From the NCBI RefSeq assembly GCF_016598615.1, contig NZ_CP066831.1:7440001-7504000 (forward strand): a DNA stretch of 64,000 nt, given 5' to 3'. Positions 59,939 through 64,000 of this stretch are shown here, in pieces (position 1 is the first letter of the stretch; each line of letters opens with the position of its first letter). Both the position numbers and the translations under genes were made by a program. Source of the DNA: Streptomyces liliifuscus (GTDB lineage: Bacteria; Actinomycetota; Actinomycetes; Streptomycetales; Streptomycetaceae). A model generated the notes under the pieces. The model was not told the DNA's origin. It was given only the letters and a program-made list of their open reading frames with translations, and did no database searches.

Positions 59939-60343
59939 TCAGCCGGCGCGACGCTCGTGCCACTCGCGGACGATCTCGTCGACGTCGTACGGCTTGAGGC
60001 CCAGCGGCGGCCCGGGCGGCGGCTTGAACATCATCTCGCGGATCTTCTTGTTGATCTCCGTGATGATCCGCCGTACCGCCTGCTCCGACGGGGCCTTCGA
60101 GACCGCCTCAAGGGCGTCCTCGGCCTCCTTGCGGAGGGCCAGCGTCGGCGGCAGTACGGTCAGGCCCTCGCGGATCATCTTCTGCTTGATCCACCACAGT
60201 TCGTCGTACGACGTGTCGGGACCGCTCGACAGAGGTTTGCCCATGCCGGGGAGATCGGCGAACTCCCCACGGGCCTCCGCGTCGCGGATCTGCTTGTCGA
60301 CCCAGGACTCGAAGCTGACACCAGGAGGCTTGCGCTCGGTCAT
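59939..60343 (-). CDS. DUF1992 family protein (DnaJC28-like conserved domain)
   Basis: A 134-residue basic protein with the DUF1992 pattern: SWVDKQIRDAEARGEFADLPGMGKPL (about 13-38), DELWWIKQKMIREGLTVLPPTLALRKE and IREMMFKPPPGPPL. The family is related to a region of eukaryotic DNAJC28 but has no J domain. Function unknown. ATG 60343 starts just before the conserved part. It is divergent from the FHA-like gene. Confidence 0.9.
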   Translation of the reverse strand: MTERKPPGVSFESWVDKQIRDAEARGEFADLPGMGKPLSSGPDTSYDELWWIKQKMIREGLTVLPPTLALRKEAEDALEAVSKAPSEQAVRRIITEINKKIREMMFKPPPGPPLGLKPYDVDEIVREWHERRAG

Positions 60344-60493
60344 GCGTCCATTGTGCCGGACGGTGTGGGACTGCGCCGGACGCTGTGGGGCCGGGCGAAT
60401 TATCATTCGGCGGCGACACCTCGCCGGGGCGTCAACCGCGTCCTGGCGCGGGACAATTGGAACGCGGGAACGCGCGGGAACGAAGGAGCACAC

Positions 60494-60892
60494 GTGCTCG
60501 AACTCACCATGGCCACGGTGTCCGGGACGGACGCCGGCGCGACGGCCGGTATGCAGATGGCCGACGCGCCGAGCGAGCCGGGTGCCGTGCTGCGGGTGGG
60601 GCGGGACCGGGGCGTGTGCCGCCTCGCGACGCCCGACGACTGGCTGTTCGTCTCGCGGGTGCACGTGGAGTTCCTGTGCGGCCCCGAGGGCAGCTGGCAG
60701 GTGACCTGGCTGCGGGGCTCGCACGACGAGCCCTCGTCCGAGGTGCGGTTCACGCTGGTCGGCGGGGCCGCCCCGCAGATCCTGCCGTACGGCGGGACGG
60801 CCAAACTGCCCCTCGGTGGTTCCGGCGAACTGATCATCTACGACCGCACGGGCCCCCGCAGCGTCAACGTGGGCTTCTACCACGAGGCCTGA
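60494..60892 (+). CDS. Small FHA-like domain protein
   Basis: A 132-residue protein whose core recalls a forkhead-associated domain: VLRVGRDRGVCRL (the GR of strand 3), DWLFVSRVHVEFLC (the SR.H motif) and LGGSGELIIYDRTG. FHA domains bind phosphothreonine peptides, so a role in Ser/Thr kinase signalling is possible. GAAGGAG precedes GTG 60494; ATG 60509 is an alternative start. The assignment is by motif only. Confidence 0.68.
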   Translation: MLELTMATVSGTDAGATAGMQMADAPSEPGAVLRVGRDRGVCRLATPDDWLFVSRVHVEFLCGPEGSWQVTWLRGSHDEPSSEVRFTLVGGAAPQILPYGGTAKLPLGGSGELIIYDRTGPRSVNVGFYHEA

Positions 60893-60963
60893 CCCCCGAG
60901 GGCGAGAGCCCGTAGCCGTCCGCGAGGGTCCCGGAGGGCTTGCGGCGGTACGCCCCGGAGGGG

Positions 60964-61644
60964 CTACGGCAGTACGCGCGCCAGCGCGAACCCGTCGTAC
61001 CCCTTCGAGCCCACCGTCTGGACAGCCGTGGCGGTCAGTTTCGGGTGGGTGGCGAACAGGTCGAGGGACTCGCGGGTGCCCAGGACGCTCGGGTCGTCGC
61101 TGGTGGCGTCGGTGACGGCGCCGCCGCGGACGACGTTGTCGAGGATGATCAGGCTGCCGGGGCGGGTGAGCTTCACGGCCCACTCCACATAGCGGGGGTT
61201 GTTGACCTTGTCCGCGTCGATGAAGACCAGGTCGAAGGGGGCCGCGTTCCCGTCGCCCTCGTCGGCCAGCCTCGCCAGGGAGTCGAGCGCCGGGCCCACC
61301 CGGACCTCGGTGATCTTGTCAAGGCCGGCCCGGGCGAGGTTGCGGCGGGCCACCTCGGCGTGTCGCTCGCTGTACTCCAGCGTGATCAGCCGGCCGTCCT
61401 GCGGGAGGGCACGGGCCAGCCAGATGGTGCTGTAGCCGCCGAGCGTGCCGATCTCCAGGATGCGGGTCGCGCCCTGGATCACGGCGAGGAGATGCAGCAG
61501 CTTGCCCTGCGGCGGGGCGACGTTGATATGGGGCAGACCGGCGGCGTCGCTGTCGTTCAGCGCGTCGGTCAGGGCGTCGTCCGGCGGGGCGAGGAGGCCG
61601 GTGAAGTAGTCGTCCACGTCGTGCCAGAGCTGCGGCTCGGTCAT
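60964..61644 (-). CDS. SAM-dependent O-methyltransferase, family 3 (caffeoyl-CoA OMT-like)
   Basis: A 226-residue class I methyltransferase. The SAM motif I is ILEIGTLGGYSTIWLA (about 61-76). The metal and substrate residues of the cation-dependent OMT family appear in FDLVFIDADK (about 138-147) and LIILDNVVRGG (about 164-174). The substrate is probably a catechol-type compound. It stands alone, with a palindrome 25 bp upstream of ATG 61644. Confidence 0.93.
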   Translation of the reverse strand: MTEPQLWHDVDDYFTGLLAPPDDALTDALNDSDAAGLPHINVAPPQGKLLHLLAVIQGATRILEIGTLGGYSTIWLARALPQDGRLITLEYSERHAEVARRNLARAGLDKITEVRVGPALDSLARLADEGDGNAAPFDLVFIDADKVNNPRYVEWAVKLTRPGSLIILDNVVRGGAVTDATSDDPSVLGTRESLDLFATHPKLTATAVQTVGSKGYDGFALARVLP

Positions 61645-61668
61645 ACGAATATGCCTTTCGTCTGTCTA

Positions 61669-61683
61669 GTTAGGTGCGCTAAC
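61669..61683. promoter_or_regulatory. GTTAG palindrome upstream of the O-methyltransferase gene
   Basis: GTTAG-GTGCG-CTAAC is a 15-bp interrupted palindrome just before the O-methyltransferase start, similar in half-site to the TTAGG box upstream of DoxX. It is a candidate repressor site. Confidence 0.45.
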
Positions 61684-61916
61684 GAGTTCTGTCGCCGAAT
61701 ATAGCCGGTTACCGACAGGTTGGGTGGTTGTATTCCACCCACGGCGACTCGCGGAGGTCTCGCGGCGACTTGCGAGGGAGCCACACCGGCCGTACAACAC
61801 CTCCATCCGGACAAAAGGCTGAAGGACGTCAGGTGAAGAGGGGGTTGCCTGCGTCTCACGGCGGGGGGAGTGCGAGCCTCTTAGGATTCGAACAGGAAAC
61901 AGACGCACCCAGACCC

Positions 61917-64000
61917 ATGGGACACCGGGGACGAACGGGGCGGGAGGGCCGACGGCGCGTGGCGAATGTGGAGCACGGTGGGCGACCAGGGGATGCCTTC
62001 GGGGCGGCGGCGCCCGGAGCGGCGAAGGCACGGCTGGGACTGGTCCGCGCGGGCCTCTGGCTGATCGCCGCGGTCCTGGCGGTACGGCAGGTCGCCGTCG
62101 TCCTGAGCACGCCGAGAGGCGAACGGCTGACGGACCTGGAGACCTGGGTCGGACCCAACGGCGTGCTCCATGTGAACGGGTCGTTGTACGACTCGACCCA
62201 GTTCACGGGCACACCCTTCGCCGGGCTCGTCCTCAAGCCCCTCACCCGTTCGGCCGAACAGGCCCTCGGCTGGGGCTGGACCTTCGGCACACTGCTGCTG
62301 GTCGCGGCCCTCGGCCTGGTCGCCGCGCGCGCCCTGCCACAGCCCGTGAGCCGCCGAACGGCCCTGCTCGCCGCGCCCGTCGCGATCAGCCTGCTGATGC
62401 TGTCGCTGCCCGTGCGCAACACGCTGTACCTCGGCCAGACCAGCATCATTCCCGTGCTGCTCGTGCTCCTCGGCTGCTTCGCCGTGCGCGGGGAACGGGC
62501 GAGCGGGGTACTGATCGGGCTCGCGGCGGCCCTGCAGCCGACCGTGCTCCTCTTCGCGCCGCTCCTGTGGTTCACCGGCCGCCGCCGGGCCGCCGCCTCC
62601 ACCGGGATCACCTTCGCCGCGGGCACCGCGCTCGCGTGGGCGGCGATGCCGCACGACTCGTACACGTACTGGGTGCACCACCTGGCGGGAGTCGGGCTCG
62701 GGCGGCCCGCCGACGACCTCGCCAACCAGTCGCTGCACGGCGCGTTGCTGCGGCTCGGCCTCGAAGGCCCGCTGGAGATCGGGCTGTTCCTGGCGCTGGG
62801 CGCGGCCGTCGCCGTGCTCGGCCTGCGCCGCGCCGTGCGCTACGCCCGCGACGGGCAGTTGCTGCTCGCGGTCGCGATCACCGGCTGTGTCGCCGTCGCC
62901 GTGTCGCCCACCACCTGGCAGCACCAGCTGCTGTGGGTGCTGCTGGCGTTGGTCGGCCGGGTCGGCAAGAAGGCGGGCGACCGGTACGTATGGCCCGTGG
63001 CCGTCATCCTCGTGATGACGCTCCCGGCGAAGATGATGCTGCCGAACATGGCGGCCCTCTACCCGCTGCGTGACAACGTCGTCCTGCTCGCCGCCCTCGC
63101 CGCGGCCACCGTGGTTCCGTTTCTGTCCCGTACGTCGGAGTACTACCGGTCGCCCGTCCCGACCGAGTACGCGCGGCCGGTGCCCACGCGCTTCAAGCAC
63201 GTGCCGCTGCTGCCGTTCCTGCGCCGGGTCCTCACCCGACCCAACCTGCTGCTCGAACTGCTCCTGATCCGCGTCGGCTACTCCGCGTACCAGCAGGTCA
63301 GGCTCGCGGCGACCGGCGGCACCAACACGGGGGGCCGGGCCACCGCCGAGGAGCACGGCGAGCAGATCCACGCGATCGAGAAGTTCCTGCACATCGACGT
63401 CGAGCGCTGGGTCAACCACGCGGTGGTGGACGTCCCGTGGCTGCAGGGCTTCTTCGACTTCTACTACACGTCGTTCCACTTCGTGGTGCCGCTGAGCGTC
63501 CTCGGTGTCCTCTACGTCCGCCGCCCCGCCGAGTACCGCTGGGCCCGTGCGGCGCTCGGCTTCGCCACGCTGTTCGCGCTCGTCGGCTTCTGGCTCTACC
63601 CGCTGGCCCCGCCGCGGCTGATGCCGGGCCTCGGTTTCATCGACACCGTGCACGGCGTGCAGGACTTCTCCCAGCCGGACTACGGGACGCTGACCGCGCT
63701 CACCAACCAGTACGCGGCGATGCCCTCGCTGCACTTCGGCTGGTCGCTGTGGTGCGGGCTCGTCATCGCGATCCTCGCCCCGAAGTGGTGGATGAAGGCA
63801 CTCGGCCTGCTGCACCCGCTGTTCACGGTCTCCGCGATCGTGGCGACCGCCAACCACTGGGTCCTGGACGCGGCGGGCGGCGCGGCCGTCGTCGGCGCGG
63901 GCTTCGCCCTGACCTACCTCCTCCAGGGACCACGCCCGCGGCCGCTGGCCGAACCGGCGGCGGAGTCGGCGGAGGTCAGCATCGCGGAGCCGGTCCCGGC
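61917..64000 (+). CDS. GT87 mannosyltransferase-like / PAP2 phosphatase membrane fusion (cut by window end)
   Basis: The frame from ATG 61917 is open to the window end (about 694 residues seen). The N-terminal 380 residues have about ten membrane segments and the loop LETWVGPNGVLHVNGSLYDSTQFTGTPF (in parts: TWVGPNG, LYDSTQFTGTPF), as in GT87 polyprenyl-phosphate-mannose-dependent glycosyltransferases. From about 430 a PAP2/Aur1-like domain follows with MPSLHFGWS and ANHWVLDAAGG, the phosphatase His motifs. It probably acts on cell-envelope lipids or glycans. A GTG at 61959 is an alternative start. Confidence 0.82.
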   Translation, partial: MGHRGRTGREGRRRVANVEHGGRPGDAFGAAAPGAAKARLGLVRAGLWLIAAVLAVRQVAVVLSTPRGERLTDLETWVGPNGVLHVNGSLYDSTQFTGTPFAGLVLKPLTRSAEQALGWGWTFGTLLLVAALGLVAARALPQPVSRRTALLAAPVAISLLMLSLPVRNTLYLGQTSIIPVLLVLLGCFAVRGERASGVLIGLAAALQPTVLLFAPLLWFTGRRRAAASTGITFAAGTALAWAAMPHDSYTYWVHHLAGVGLGRPADDLANQSLHGALLRLGLEGPLEIGLFLALGAAVAVLGLRRAVRYARDGQLLLAVAITGCVAVAVSPTTWQHQLLWVLLALVGRVGKKAGDRYVWPVAVILVMTLPAKMMLPNMAALYPLRDNVVLLAALAAATVVPFLSRTSEYYRSPVPTEYARPVPTRFKHVPLLPFLRRVLTRPNLLLELLLIRVGYSAYQQVRLAATGGTNTGGRATAEEHGEQIHAIEKFLHIDVERWVNHAVVDVPWLQGFFDFYYTSFHFVVPLSVLGVLYVRRPAEYRWARAALGFATLFALVGFWLYPLAPPRLMPGLGFIDTVHGVQDFSQPDYGTLTALTNQYAAMPSLHFGWSLWCGLVIAILAPKWWMKALGLLHPLFTVSAIVATANHWVLDAAGGAAVVGAGFALTYLLQGPRPRPLAEPAAESAEVSIAEPVP

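Noticed and set aside
61881..63857. 658-codon minus-strand frame at the window end
   Set aside because: Antisense shadow of the GT87/PAP2 membrane gene, whose frame runs off the window and has clear motifs.

Overview
The window is a stretch of high-GC actinobacterial chromosome and almost certainly comes from a Streptomyces. The evidence is the strong G/C third-position bias in every real gene, GTG starts with AGGAGG-type ribosome sites, several apparently leaderless genes, and gene order. The order fasR-fabD-fabH-acpP-fabF, then aceE, a DUF3052 gene, an AhpE-type peroxiredoxin and TerD paralogues is what I remember from the S. coelicolor chromosome core (roughly SCO2335-SCO2400). I ran no search, so all family names come from motifs read by eye.

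Layout. 0-5 kb: a truncated LysR regulator facing a Rid-family gene, then a TetR regulator facing a GH3 beta-glucosidase, then a secreted SGNH lipoprotein. 5.3-11 kb: DUF3145 and the fatty-acid synthase core operon fabD-fabH-acpP-fabF with its PucR-type activator fasR upstream, and a pirin. 11.6-17 kb: a serine hydrolase, a GNAT, a MerR regulator coupled to an aldo/keto reductase, a DUF4429/SHOCT protein and a DUF1023 hydrolase. 17-21 kb: a TetR/MFS efflux pair, a small membrane protein and a potassium channel. 21-25.7 kb: aceE, DUF3052 and the peroxiredoxin.

25.8-35.3 kb is the most coherent system here: two TerD proteins, a TerC-superfamily (DUF475) membrane protein, a TerA-like protein and a third TerD protein with a Pro/Gln/Tyr tail. 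They adjoin a tight operon of a CitE-like aldolase, a phosphoribosyltransferase fused to a StiP-like domain, and a HAD phosphatase. This resembles the Ter metal/stress-sensing system linked to a predicted nucleoside-like metabolite pathway. 35-40 kb holds a DedA protein, an FmdB zinc ribbon, a DUF4383 membrane protein, a coiled-coil protein, a DUF4097 lipoprotein and tRNA-Val(TAC).

40-41.9 kb looks like the scar of an integrated element beside the tRNA: an integrase C-terminal relic whose catalytic Tyr is Cys, a lower-GC Cys-rich small gene, and an alpha/beta hydrolase with an operator but no neighbouring regulator. 42-52 kb is mixed accessory and housekeeping content: a Tat-exported glycosidase-like protein with a LacI-type operator, GNAT, DUF2277, a second DedA, Cu/Zn SOD, DoxX, an FAD/NAD(P) protein, a PhoD-like phosphatase and a secreted HNH protein. 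52-64 kb: a HAD phosphatase, a 32-copy heptanucleotide array, a zinc-ribbon/peptidoglycan-binding membrane protein, a drug-type MFS pump with a C-terminal MarR-like domain, two tandem paralogous unknown proteins, DUF1992, an FHA-like protein, an O-methyltransferase and a GT87/PAP2 membrane fusion cut by the window end.

One non-coding theme crosses the whole window. At least 15 copies of a 19-bp element, GGGGCGCGGGGAACTGCGC, lie at 13 loci, nearly all just 3' of genes. Two loci carry head-to-head copies forming long perfect hairpins, and one copy lies inside a coding sequence.
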